Below the pieces are notes generated by a model. That model was not told the DNA's origin, ran no database searches, and was given only the letters and a program-made list of their open reading frames with translations. DNA of 64,000 nt from Maridesulfovibrio bastinii DSM 16055 (GTDB taxonomy: Bacteria; Desulfobacterota; Desulfovibrionia; Desulfovibrionales; Desulfovibrionaceae). The DNA lies in NCBI RefSeq assembly GCF_000429985.1, contig NZ_AUCX01000020.1, positions 38,154 to 102,153 of the forward strand, read 5' to 3'. Each line of letters begins with the position of its first letter. Position 1 is the first letter of the stretch. The translations under genes and the position numbers were made by a program. This document shows, in pieces, positions 51,543 to 60,306 of this stretch.

Positions 51543-53978
51543 ATGAACGCACGTGTTTTCTTTATGGCAAGCTTCTCCCGTAGCGGGGAAACAGTATTAC
51601 TCAGACATCTAAATGCTCACCCCGAAATTGTAGTACCCTATAATATCAAAGCACAGGAAACAGAAAGAAGCCTACAGCTTTTCGACTATGTAAGAAATAA
51701 CAACGTTTCTTCACTTTCCGACAAAGAATGCGCACAATTCGGCATAAAAAAACCAGTTGTCCTGCTTAAACAAATCTGGGAACATATTCATAGCTTTAAC
51801 GGATTTATTCTGGTCCGCAATCCAGCTTCGGTCGTTTCAAGCATTCTTAGACAGGCAAAGGATGGTGATATACATAAAGTCATAAGTAACGTCCGTCGAT
51901 GGGCAGGTATGATTGATGAATCACTATCGCTGCCCATTTCTGACAACATTGATCGAAAGAACATGATTGCTGCGATAGCAAGTACATGGGCTCGCAGGAT
52001 GCAGGGGCTCTATAACACTGAAAAACAGGTCTTTTACTATGAAGATTTCGTATGTAATCCTGAGATAAACCTCCGCAGGATATGCAAACATCTCAACATT
52101 AATTTTGCTGAAGAAATGCTTCATGCTCACAAGAACTATAAAGAAGGTATTATTGGTCATGGCGGTATCCAGCTTTCTTCCAAAATACATACTAGGAGCC
52201 TGTATTCCTATCAAGATGAACTTACCCAAGAAGAATTTGATCTCATCCGCATTATTACACTGCCTATAGCAAATGCGTTTGGTTATTCATTGAAATGGAA
52301 TAAAGTCACAATCACGCCTGTGCAACTTCAAATACCAGAAAATTCCCTGAATCCTAAACATGCTTGGAATGTGCTCCAAAAACGACTCGTGTCTGAAAAC
52401 CTCACACTTGAGCAGGTCAACCGTCTACGAACTCTCATGGAAAATGTAATAAAAACTCTCCATAAGCAGAGTTTTGAGAATAAAGAACAGACAAGTCTCC
52501 ATCAAGCCAACATGAAGCAGACAACCGCTGCTTTCCAAGCTTTAGAGCAACAACTTACCGAGCTGCAACTTAACCAGGAAAAACAAACCGCTGGTACTGT
52601 CAAGACTCTGGAACAACAGCTTGCCAAGGCACAACACAACCAGAAAGAACAAGCCTCCTCGATATTCAACGCCCTAGAACAACTCCTTAATAAGGTGCAG
52701 CAAAATCAAAGAGAACAGATAAAGCGTCTGGATTCGAATAAGGTGGCAATCAGTGAGCATAGCCAAAAAAAACTTCAGGAAATCAATGCCCAAGCAAAAG
52801 TTCTCGGCAATATTAATTTTTCTGTTCAAGAACTCCTCGGTGCGTCAGAATCACAAGGAAGAGCTACAGGCAAGATTACTAGTGCTTTGAACATCTTTAG
52901 AAGCAACATCGAAAAACAGGGAAATGCTGTAGGTACACTTGATAAAAACATCAGGGAGTTTGCAATTGCAGTCGAAAAGCAAACCGAAAAGATAGATGCC
53001 ATAGGTCAGGTACAAGCTACAACAGAAACAACGATCCAGACTCTTGTCGATGCTGTCCACAAACAAAGCTCCGAGACTGAAACCATAAATAAGTCTCAGG
53101 AATATGTTGAAGAAATAATTCAAAATTTTGCTGAAGCCATAGAAAAGCAAATGGCAGAAACCGAAACCATAAACAATTTCCAGGCATCAATGGGGGCAAC
53201 AATTCAGGCTCTTGTCGATGCGGTAGAAAAACAAGCTGTAGAAACAGGTCGCGTCAAACGTTCGCAGGCACCCATGGAGGTAGCATTACAAACACTGGCT
53301 GAAAGTGTTAAAAAGCAAAAAACTGACACCAGCAATGAAAAGTTGTCGCAGGCAATTGAAGCCAAAATCAAAATCCTAGACGCAAAGGTTAGCAAGAGTA
53401 TCAACAGCATTAATTCTGTGAAGAGCATGGTCAATACCTATCAATCTTCCCAACCCAAGAATGATTTGCTGGATACCCAGCAAAAGTTGCTTGATCTCGC
53501 CCAGCAACAGAACATCGAATTGTTGGAAAAAATTTCATCCCTGCATTCTACTCAATATTTCATGCTGAGAAACCGTTTTGACAATGCGACGAAAACGGTA
53601 TTCTCTTTAGACCTCAAGAAAATGTATGCTCACAATGACCTTGAAATAATTCAAACTCACGAAGGACTTGAATTAAAAAGCACTGGTGGTGACCCTCAGC
53701 TTCTAGCAGCTACCCTTTGGTCCACTTTCTTTAATTATCGCTATGTTCTAAAGATTGTCATCGACAGCGAAAGACAGACAATGCTGGAACTGTTTTATAA
53801 AACCGCTGATGATCTTTCCTACAGTAGGGGAAAAAAATTACAAGCTCCTATAATAGAAGGTACAAACACTATATATCTGGACTTGGACATCCATAAAATT
53901 CGCGAACAATTGCGACTTGACCCTGGATCCTGCTCAGGCAAATTTCTTCTGCGTGAATTTGAAATTCGTCGAGTTTAA
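51543..53978 (+). CDS. Sulfotransferase with long coiled-coil repeats and a C-terminal beta domain
   Basis: Protein of 811 aa. Residues 1-260 form a PAPS-dependent sulfotransferase: 5'-phosphosulfate loop ASFSRSGETVLLRHL near residue 9, 3'-phosphate motif FILVRNPASVVSSIL near 90, and YYEDFVCNPEINLRRICKHL near 165. Residues about 270-670 are coiled coil with two families of internal repeats (3 x 22 and 5 x 28 residues). The last ~150 residues form a beta-rich module (MLELFYKTADDLSYSRGKKL, NTIYLDLDIHKI) like a carbohydrate-binding jelly roll. It would sulfate the polysaccharide made by the cluster; the coiled coil may act as a ruler or tether. ATG has AGGA upstream. Confidence 0.82.
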   Translation: MNARVFFMASFSRSGETVLLRHLNAHPEIVVPYNIKAQETERSLQLFDYVRNNNVSSLSDKECAQFGIKKPVVLLKQIWEHIHSFNGFILVRNPASVVSSILRQAKDGDIHKVISNVRRWAGMIDESLSLPISDNIDRKNMIAAIASTWARRMQGLYNTEKQVFYYEDFVCNPEINLRRICKHLNINFAEEMLHAHKNYKEGIIGHGGIQLSSKIHTRSLYSYQDELTQEEFDLIRIITLPIANAFGYSLKWNKVTITPVQLQIPENSLNPKHAWNVLQKRLVSENLTLEQVNRLRTLMENVIKTLHKQSFENKEQTSLHQANMKQTTAAFQALEQQLTELQLNQEKQTAGTVKTLEQQLAKAQHNQKEQASSIFNALEQLLNKVQQNQREQIKRLDSNKVAISEHSQKKLQEINAQAKVLGNINFSVQELLGASESQGRATGKITSALNIFRSNIEKQGNAVGTLDKNIREFAIAVEKQTEKIDAIGQVQATTETTIQTLVDAVHKQSSETETINKSQEYVEEIIQNFAEAIEKQMAETETINNFQASMGATIQALVDAVEKQAVETGRVKRSQAPMEVALQTLAESVKKQKTDTSNEKLSQAIEAKIKILDAKVSKSINSINSVKSMVNTYQSSQPKNDLLDTQQKLLDLAQQQNIELLEKISSLHSTQYFMLRNRFDNATKTVFSLDLKKMYAHNDLEIIQTHEGLELKSTGGDPQLLAATLWSTFFNYRYVLKIVIDSERQTMLELFYKTADDLSYSRGKKLQAPIIEGTNTIYLDLDIHKIREQLRLDPGSCSGKFLLREFEIRRV
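52539..52736 (+). repeat. Three 22-codon repeats in the sulfotransferase coiled coil
   Basis: Three tandem 66-bp units coding for ALEQQLTELQLNQEKQ-, TLEQQLAKAQHNQKEQ- and ALEQLLNKVQQNQREQ-type blocks, each 22 residues. Twenty-two residues equal two hendecads, a spacing that gives a nearly straight coiled coil. DNA identity is lower than protein similarity, so the duplication is not recent. Confidence 0.8.
52947..53366 (+). repeat. Five 28-codon repeats in the sulfotransferase coiled coil
   Basis: Five tandem 84-bp units, each of the form xIQxLxDAVEKQxxETxxIxxxQ. First cores: NIREFAIAVEKQTEK, TIQTLVDAVHKQSSE, IIQNFAEAIEKQMAE, TIQALVDAVEKQAVE, ALQTLAESVKKQKTD. Twenty-eight residues are four heptads. 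All units have exactly the same length. Confidence 0.85.
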
Positions 53979-54024
53979 AAACAAACCGCTTCATTTCGGA
54001 AAAATCAACTAACAAAACTATACA

Positions 54025-55722
54025 ATGAACATACTCTTCTATCTTGAACCGCACCCCATTCGAGAACGAATGGATTCCTTTAACTGGATCGGGCGAACGC
54101 TTATAAAAATGATTGAAGATCAGTTTTTTATTGGTGGAGCACAAAATGCCGAAATCAAAATTCTGGCATCAAAAGATGCCCAGAAAGGTTTGCTCAAAGA
54201 ATTTCCCGGTTGCGACTGCCTGCTTAGCCTTAGTCCCGAGGATGAAAATTATGTTAGAAAATTGAATAAAAAATGGAATGATGATGCCATCGATATCTGG
54301 CGCCAACTTATGCGTGGAGAAGGTGATATCTCAAACCGCTACAGGGCAATCCTTGAACATATAAAATATTCTACCTTCGACTTTCAGTACATCGTCTACT
54401 GGGGTACCAACGGCGCGGTTCAAGCTTTTGCCAAGGAACATGGGATAGTACCCATTGCCATGGAGCAGGGCGTAACCCGGACGCCATTCATAGAATCTAT
54501 CTGCATGGATCCTCTAGGTGTTAACGGCGAAAGCTTTACACCTCTTACAGATCTGGACAGTGTGGAACCTCTGCCTCTTTCCGTTCTACAGCGTTGTGCA
54601 ATAGCCGATGTAAGCCACGGACAGGAATTCGATGCCCTTTACCGCCCACTGACCACCAAACATGCCGAAGACATAATGGACGGAGTAGGCCGAAATATTC
54701 TCATCCCGCTCCAACTTGACGATGACGCAAATATTCTTGAGCACTCTGATGTCGGAAATATGTTGGATTTCCTACAACAAGTGATTCCGCAACTTGTTAA
54801 GGTCGGCTACCGCTGCCTTGTTAAACCTCATCCTGGGGCTCTTTTCCGGGACTACAATGTGGTGCGGCATGAAATGTGCCGTACATATGTAGAAAATCAA
54901 AAGGGAGCCTTCTGGATAGATGGTATCGATAACCGCGAGGACTATCTTTGCCTGATCGGCAAATCTGAAGCAGTTGTGGTTGTTAACAGCTCGCTTGGAT
55001 TTGAGGCTATGCTTATGGGCTGTCCTGTCATCCCTTTCGGAAAAGCTCCGTACGTATTTAAAAATTCTCCGCTGACATTCAGTGATGTCCTGTCCAAAAA
55101 AATTAACTACGAATCGTGGCAATTGCATGCGGAGAAGGTCGGGACATTACTGCTCTTCAACTATCTCATTCCAAAAAGCAAAGCCTTCAGCTACCAATTT
55201 TTCTGTGCTTCAGTCGCACGTTGCGAACGGATTTACAACTCTCGCATAACCGTGGACGAAGAAATCACCGGTGTTGGGCATACGGAGCCCATTAACTCTA
55301 TCAATGAACTTTACGCCTGTAATAATGGTCTACCCAAGGTAAAAGCAATTCTTGAAGGAGAGAAAACGAAACGTATAGATCCAGGCATCCCTAAAGCTCT
55401 GTTAGAGCTGGTCTTTCCACGTAAAAACAATGAAGAACTAAGCATATCCCATTTATTGAAGCTAAAAGGTAAGGAACTTGTTGTCAGCGGTTACTGGCAC
55501 ATCCTCAACAGGTACCCTGATCCTGATGGCATGGCCAACTACCTGCCACAGGTGAGGAGCGGGGCTTTGGCACCAGCATCTTTCCTACTGCGCCTACGCC
55601 TTTCACCTGAAGGTAGAGTCTTTAGAAAGAACTGTCGTGGATTGCTCTCCGCTTTTATAACTTCTGCTCTATGCCACACTTTTTGCAGGGCTAAAAAAGA
55701 TAAAGAATCCGAAAACTTATGA
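54025..55722 (+). CDS. Capsule_synth-like glycosyltransferase with C-terminal DUF4214
   Basis: Protein of 565 aa. The third Capsule_synth-type protein in this cluster: ILIPLQLDDDANIL, LVKPHPGALFRDY and VVNSSLGFEAMLMGCPVIPF correspond to the motifs of the two preceding genes, and IVYWGTNGAVQAFA ... PIAMEQGVTRTPF to their N-terminal half. The last ~90 residues (SGYWHILNRYPDPDGMANYL, SFLLRLRLSPEGRVFR) are a DUF4214 module, usually found at the ends of surface and glycan-related proteins. Overlaps the next gene (ATGA). Confidence 0.8.
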   Translation: MNILFYLEPHPIRERMDSFNWIGRTLIKMIEDQFFIGGAQNAEIKILASKDAQKGLLKEFPGCDCLLSLSPEDENYVRKLNKKWNDDAIDIWRQLMRGEGDISNRYRAILEHIKYSTFDFQYIVYWGTNGAVQAFAKEHGIVPIAMEQGVTRTPFIESICMDPLGVNGESFTPLTDLDSVEPLPLSVLQRCAIADVSHGQEFDALYRPLTTKHAEDIMDGVGRNILIPLQLDDDANILEHSDVGNMLDFLQQVIPQLVKVGYRCLVKPHPGALFRDYNVVRHEMCRTYVENQKGAFWIDGIDNREDYLCLIGKSEAVVVVNSSLGFEAMLMGCPVIPFGKAPYVFKNSPLTFSDVLSKKINYESWQLHAEKVGTLLLFNYLIPKSKAFSYQFFCASVARCERIYNSRITVDEEITGVGHTEPINSINELYACNNGLPKVKAILEGEKTKRIDPGIPKALLELVFPRKNNEELSISHLLKLKGKELVVSGYWHILNRYPDPDGMANYLPQVRSGALAPASFLLRLRLSPEGRVFRKNCRGLLSAFITSALCHTFCRAKKDKESENL

Positions 55723-56732
55723 ATTCCACAGTCCGACCATTCGAGGATTCCATCGTCTATGCCATAGTGTTAAACTATAATGGCCTGCACCTGAACAGTA
55801 TTTGCCTTAAGTCCCTTATCGCCAGTCATTACAACAATCTGCACATCTTATTCATAGACAATGGATCTTCAGATGGTTCAGTACAGGCGGTACGTGATGA
55901 GTTTCCCGATGTGGAAGTTTTGGAAAATGGAGAGAACCTTTATTTTGCAGCAGGAAACAACCGCGGAATTGAATATGCTATCAAAAACGCTGCTGACTAT
56001 ATTTTCATCCTAAACAACGACACTAAAATCGTCCCTTCCTGCATTACACAGCTTGTAAGCTTCATGGAATCCTCCCCACAAACAGCAGCCTGCCAACCGC
56101 TACTCTGCTTTATGGATGACCATGACATTATCGCTTCGACAGGCTGTCGTATTGCCGGAAGCGGCAAAGCTTGGGACGCTATGTGCGGCATGCCAGCTGA
56201 AGATGCTGGAGAGAATCCCTTTCCAATGCCGGGAGTAACCGGTGGAGCCATGTTTGTCCGTACCAATGTAATCTCCACAGTTGGAATGTTTGACGAAAAT
56301 TTCGGAATGTATTTTGAAGATGTTGACCTCAGTTTGCGCATGCGCAAACACGGATTTGAATTATTTTGCATACCGAGTGCCAGAGTATATCACGAGGTTT
56401 CTGCCAGCACAAAATTATCGAAAAAATGGAGAATAGGATACTTCTGTGAACGCAATAGCTATAAAGTCATGGTGAAAAATTTTCCATTACCCCAAATTTT
56501 ACTCGGCTTTCTCAGGGGTGTTCCAATGGCTTGTATTGCCGCAAGCGCCAATCTTATCAGGGGGAACTTCAAATATGGCTTCTCCATTCTTTTTGCCGTA
56601 CTTTATGGGCTGGGATATTTTTTCAAACACTGGCCGTCACTCCACGAAGATACTGCTAAACGTGAACGAATTTCACAATATATTGACTATCAGATAATAT
56701 ACCCGCCCAGATGTACGAAAATTACCAGATAA
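55719..56732 (+). CDS. Glycosyltransferase family 2 (rhamnosyltransferase-like)
   Basis: GT-A enzyme of 337 aa: YAIVLNYNGLHLNSICLKSL, IDNGSSDGSVQAV, the metal-binding ILNNDTKIVPS (NND in place of DxD, usual in WbbL-type enzymes), PGVTGGAMFVRT and the acceptor-side MYFEDVDLSLRMRKHG. A C-terminal hydrophobic stretch may hold it at the membrane. The start overlaps the DUF4214 gene by 4 bp. Last gene of the polysaccharide cluster. Confidence 0.88.
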   Translation: MNSTVRPFEDSIVYAIVLNYNGLHLNSICLKSLIASHYNNLHILFIDNGSSDGSVQAVRDEFPDVEVLENGENLYFAAGNNRGIEYAIKNAADYIFILNNDTKIVPSCITQLVSFMESSPQTAACQPLLCFMDDHDIIASTGCRIAGSGKAWDAMCGMPAEDAGENPFPMPGVTGGAMFVRTNVISTVGMFDENFGMYFEDVDLSLRMRKHGFELFCIPSARVYHEVSASTKLSKKWRIGYFCERNSYKVMVKNFPLPQILLGFLRGVPMACIAASANLIRGNFKYGFSILFAVLYGLGYFFKHWPSLHEDTAKRERISQYIDYQIIYPPRCTKITR

Positions 56733-56842
56733 TGCCTCAAAGCAGACTAAAAAATTTTATCTATTTATTTAAGCAAGATACACAAAAAACAGCACCTTAA
56801 TCTGTTACAGCTTGGACATACTTATTTTAGATTTAAAACCCC

Positions 56843-56871
56843 TTGACTCCTAACTTTCAGGCATGTATGAA
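56843..56871 (+). promoter_or_regulatory. Candidate sigma-70 promoter
   Basis: TTGACT (56843-56848) and TATGAA (56866-56871) are 17 bp apart, 60 bp before the small secreted protein gene. The -35 box has one mismatch and the -10 box two. Confidence 0.45.
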
Positions 56872-56930
56872 ATTATATCTTTGATAATAAATAGATATGT
56901 AAACCTAAAATTATTTCAACTGGAGGGATT

Positions 56931-57242
56931 ATGAAAAGGTTAACAACTCTTGTTCTATGTACACTCGCTTCTATCCTACTATTTAGCAGCATAGCCTCTG
57001 CTGAAACATGGCTAGGCTTTCAGTGCAATAATGTTTTTGTTGCAAGTGATGGAGTGATCAGCATTCAAGGCAAAAACTTGTATAACTCTCATGACTACAT
57101 TTTTACTTATGAAGGAACAGCAGACAAACAGGTTCTCGCTGTTGTCCTGACAGCCATGACTTCTGCAAAACTTCTCAAATTAAAATATATTGGCAACTTA
57201 AAATTTGATTCTATTCAGCTTACAAGTGAAAGTAATCCTTAA
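56931..57242 (+). CDS. Small secreted protein of unknown function
   Basis: Protein of 103 aa with a good signal peptide (MKRLTTLVLCTLASILLFSS, cleavage expected after IASA). The mature part of about 78 residues is predicted mainly beta, with two cysteines not obvious as a pair (one, in FQCNNVF, is near the new N terminus). GGAGGG stands 6 bases before the ATG, one of the best ribosome sites in the region, and a promoter-like sequence lies upstream. I do not recognise a family. Separate from the polysaccharide operon (198 bp gap). Confidence 0.75.
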   Translation: MKRLTTLVLCTLASILLFSSIASAETWLGFQCNNVFVASDGVISIQGKNLYNSHDYIFTYEGTADKQVLAVVLTAMTSAKLLKLKYIGNLKFDSIQLTSESNP

Positions 57243-57605
57243 TCAGCCAATAGTAAAATTCAGCTAAAATAGTTATTCAAGCATTACAGAACGTAATAAC
57301 TCTTTATCTGGATAAAGCATATTAACACCTATATAGTTAAAAGCATTCTTTAGAAGCCTTTCTTGGTAGAGACTGTACCTTGCGGATCGGGAACATAAAA
57401 TTTGGCCCAGAAATCATGAAAGGCATGACAAAAAAAAGTCAGATCATAAAAAATGAAGCCTCTTACCATTCAAAAACGTACCTTTCCCGTAGCTAAAAGA
57501 TTATCCTTCTGGGGTAGGTCTAGACGAATTTTGAAGCAGAGAAATACCGTTCTCACAGCTCTTTAAAACATAAGTTGTAAGGATTCCATGGCGAAAGCTG
57601 TAATC
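57243..57605. other. Gene-free stretch
   Basis: About 360 bp of AT-rich DNA with no convincing gene, repeat or terminator. The minus strand gives scattered peptide-like pieces broken by stops, so an old relic is possible but not identifiable. Confidence 0.5.
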
Positions 57606-57815
57606 CTAAGCACGGTTCTGCTTGCTTGAGAAACAATTTTCACTGGAAACTATGGTTTCAAGCTTGAAATCAAGCCCAGCATCTCTCAGTTGCTGGGCGA
57701 TCGTCCCTACCGAGATTGAAATAGGCAATTGTACCGGGCCGCGTTTTGAGGTTTGATCATTGTTCATGACCATGGTGTCAATGATTAGCTTTACCACTTC
57801 GGGACTGATTATCAT
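57606..57815 (-). CDS. Hypothetical small protein
   Basis: 69 codons opening MIISPEVVKLIIDTMVMNND, with GGAG five bases before the ATG on the minus strand. No family recognised and no signal peptide. The good ribosome site is the only support beyond the open frame; it may be a relic fragment in this IS-rich area. Confidence 0.35.
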   Translation of the reverse strand: MIISPEVVKLIIDTMVMNNDQTSKRGPVQLPISISVGTIAQQLRDAGLDFKLETIVSSENCFSSKQNRA

Positions 57816-58011
57816 AAGTCTCCAGAAGAAAAGTTGTAAATGAGTAGTCGGAAAAGGTAGATCAGATGAGGAGAAAAAGGTCGGTAGAACCTTTTTACTG
57901 TATGCGAAGAAACCATACCTTTTATGTCTGTTACAATGGTTGGAGCATAGAAATGCGGTAGATGGTGGTTTGTTTCGTCAAAGAGGAAGCAAAACTCCTG
58001 TTTAAAATGGC

Positions 58012-58273
58012 ATCCATCAGTATACTTGTATGTGGAACCGAATAGACGATAAATGTGTGGAAAAAATCAATCTCACGGAAATAGCAACTGAAAGGTTAAG
58101 TCCTGGCCCAGTCAGGCTGTTATTCGTTGTCGATGATTTTTGATCTGTTGCAGTAGCGTTTGGATACTCAGCTCTCCTCCACTGGTTGAAATTATTTTGG
58201 TTGTTGTCTTGATAAAATGTCAATAAAAATGAGATGATACGCTAGGATCGGTACTGTCTTAGGCAGGTTGACC
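58012..58273 (-). repeat. Left arm of a diverged inverted repeat around the KDO cassette
   Basis: Read on the minus strand, this stretch lines up with 61298-61585 read on the plus strand. Shared blocks include GGTCAACC at the inner end, CTAGCGTATCA, TTTTTATT, AGATCAAAAATCATCGAC, GACTTAA and, near the outer end, TCTATTC-GTTCCA. Identity is around two thirds by eye, with several small gaps. The arm directly precedes kdsB. Confidence 0.75.
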
Positions 58274-58369
58274 GTTCAGAGGAGGTCAACGATATTGATC
58301 GAAACAAATTATCAATAATGAATGATCGTTATCCTGCGAGAACTATAAACAATTTATGAGGGTATCTAA

Positions 58370-59191
58370 ATGCAATCAGCGAAAGTACTAATTGTTATAC
58401 CAGCCAGATATGCTTCCACACGGCTTCCTGGAAAACCTCTTGAACGTATTGCAGGCAAAGAAATGATCCTCCGCGTTGCGCTAATTGCTCAGAGTGTTGT
58501 AAGCAAACGTAAAGACAGTACATATGTAGTTGCGACTGATGACTCACGGATAAGCGATTTTTGCCAAAGCAATTCCATTCCGGTTGTAATGGCATCAGAA
58601 CAATGCAATTCCGGCACAGAGCGAGCCTATAATGTAGCCAAAAACTTACCAACCCGACCAGAATTAGTAATTAATCTTCAGGGGGACAATCCTCTATGCC
58701 CACCATGGTTCATTGAAGAGCTTATTGATTCTTGGAAAAATGACCCCAGATCGCAGGTCGTTACACCATATGTTCAGTTATCATGGGAAGAGCTCGATGC
58801 ATTGCGCAAAGCTAAAGAAGTCACTCCCTTCTCGGGAACCAGTGTAATGGTCGACAAAGATGAGCACGCCTTATGCTTCAGTAAATGCATACTGCCCGCT
58901 ATACGGAAAGAAGAAAAAGTACGTACCAATCAGTCTCTGTCACCGGTAAAAAGACATATAGGCCTTTATGCCTACACTTATCCGGCATTAGAAGAATACT
59001 TTTCACTCTCTCGCTCCCCCTATGAAGACTTTGAAGGACTTGAGCAGATGCGTTTTCTACATAACAATATTAAAGTAAAAATGGTGCAGGTGGACTATAG
59101 GGGCTTTGCCCCGATGTCTGGCGTAGATTCTCCTGAAGACATCGAGCGGGTTGAAACCATCATAAAAAAAATCGGAGAACTGCCATTGTAG
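58370..59191 (+). CDS. kdsB: CMP-KDO synthetase (3-deoxy-manno-octulosonate cytidylyltransferase)
   Basis: Enzyme of 273 aa that joins KDO to CMP, the donor for Kdo transferases. N-terminal IPARYASTRLPGKPLERIAG is the classic nucleotide loop; VVATDDSRI, LVINLQGDNPLCPP and KRHIGLYAYTYPALEEY follow, as does FEGLEQMRFL near the C terminus. Length is a little above the usual 250. GAGGG is 8 bases from the ATG. Possible relation to the three Capsule_synth proteins upstream, which belong to a family of Kdo transferases. Confidence 0.92.
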   Translation: MQSAKVLIVIPARYASTRLPGKPLERIAGKEMILRVALIAQSVVSKRKDSTYVVATDDSRISDFCQSNSIPVVMASEQCNSGTERAYNVAKNLPTRPELVINLQGDNPLCPPWFIEELIDSWKNDPRSQVVTPYVQLSWEELDALRKAKEVTPFSGTSVMVDKDEHALCFSKCILPAIRKEEKVRTNQSLSPVKRHIGLYAYTYPALEEYFSLSRSPYEDFEGLEQMRFLHNNIKVKMVQVDYRGFAPMSGVDSPEDIERVETIIKKIGELPL

Positions 59192-59241
59192 GCTGTTAAT
59201 GCTCAACGCCTTTTAAGCCAATCGATAAGAAAAAATATCCC

Positions 59242-59892
59242 ATGAAAAGACTGATCATTGCGCGACATGGAAACACCTTTCTCTCTGGAGAAACTCCTAC
59301 CAGAGTTGGAGCCAGAACCGACCTTCCGCTTGTTGAGACATTGCGGGGACAGGCAATAGGTCGTTACATCAGGGAACATAACCTGATGCCCGACAGCGTA
59401 TACGCAGCCCCACTCAAAAGGACCATGCAAACAGCTCAGCTGGCCTTGGACGAACTGCAATCGGATTTGATAATTGAACCGCTGAGTGATTTTATTGAAA
59501 TTGACTATGGTCCAGATGAAAACAAGCCTGAAGCTGAGGTGCTCCTGCGTCTCGGCACAGGATCTACAGAAGTAGGTAAACAGGTCCTCGATGCCTGGAA
59601 TGAACGTACAGAGGTCCCTGAAGGCTGGAAGGTAGAACCTGAAAAGATCATCTACGCATGGCGCACCTTCGCTGATAAGATTTACTCACATCCAGACAAG
59701 GATCATACAGGATTGGTTGTGACCTCCAACGGCATTATCCGCTTCGCTCCGCACTTGACGGGCGATTTTCCCCAATTTGCCCAAAATAATAAACTCAAGG
59801 TCGCTACTGGCGGAGTCTGTATTTTTGAAAAAGATGCTGCTGCCACGGACTGGCGTTGCACGGCCTGGAACGTCAAACCTTTTAATCAATAG
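59242..59892 (+). CDS. Histidine phosphatase superfamily protein
   Basis: Phosphoglycerate-mutase-like phosphatase of 216 aa: catalytic RHGNT at residues 8-12 (LIIARHGNTF), PLKRTMQTAQLAL with the second arginine, the acidic FIEIDYGPDENKPEAE, and a late histidine-like region that is less clear (LVVTSNGIIRFA in place of the usual SHG). Between kdsB and the kdsA relic; it may replace the HAD-type KDO-8-phosphate phosphatase KdsC, which is absent, but this is a guess from position only. Confidence 0.8.
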   Translation: MKRLIIARHGNTFLSGETPTRVGARTDLPLVETLRGQAIGRYIREHNLMPDSVYAAPLKRTMQTAQLALDELQSDLIIEPLSDFIEIDYGPDENKPEAEVLLRLGTGSTEVGKQVLDAWNERTEVPEGWKVEPEKIIYAWRTFADKIYSHPDKDHTGLVVTSNGIIRFAPHLTGDFPQFAQNNKLKVATGGVCIFEKDAAATDWRCTAWNVKPFNQ

Positions 59893-59906
59893 AGGCTCAT
59901 AAGAAT

Positions 59907-60256
59907 CTAACGTTTCATATTGTCTTTTTTTACAATATAATTCCCCAACAAAAAAACATTTTCAGAAGGAACCTGATCCGTGGTGTGGATGTCGGAAATG
60001 ACAGGCATATTCACATCTTTTGATACACGATTTAAAATAGTCAGTCCTTTTCAATGTCGAGGCGCGTAATGATTTAATTGAGCTGCGGTTAGCTGTGTCA
60101 AAAGAACTTTTAAAAACAAGGTTAAAACCTACCTGTTATGCTATTTTTTAGTTCCGTAGCCATGAAAAGGATATGCTTTTTGTTTTCAATGGCACAGGGA
60201 TCTGCAATAATGGTCAATTCATCACGATTAGTGAATTTTTCAAAAAGAGTACTCAT
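59907..60256 (-). pseudogene. kdsA: kdsA pseudogene, N-terminal fragment
   Basis: The minus strand from 60256 reads MSTLFEKFTNRDELTIIADP then CAIENKKHILFMATEL; a frameshift follows, then LVFKSSFDTANRSSIKSLR, another shift, and VSKDVNMPVISDIHTTDQVP. These are the N-terminal motifs of KDO-8-phosphate synthase in correct order, including the FKSSFDKANR block. About 120 of the normal ~280 residues remain, with two frameshifts. Inactive. Confidence 0.88.
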
Positions 60257-60306
60257 TATAAATCCAAGTGATCCAAGTCTTTCTATGAGTGTTGTAAAAA
60301 GGGTGG

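Noticed and set aside
52539..53366. Tandem repeats as a CRISPR array or satellite
   Set aside because: Units are in frame, without unique spacers, and similarity is stronger at the protein level; they encode coiled coil.
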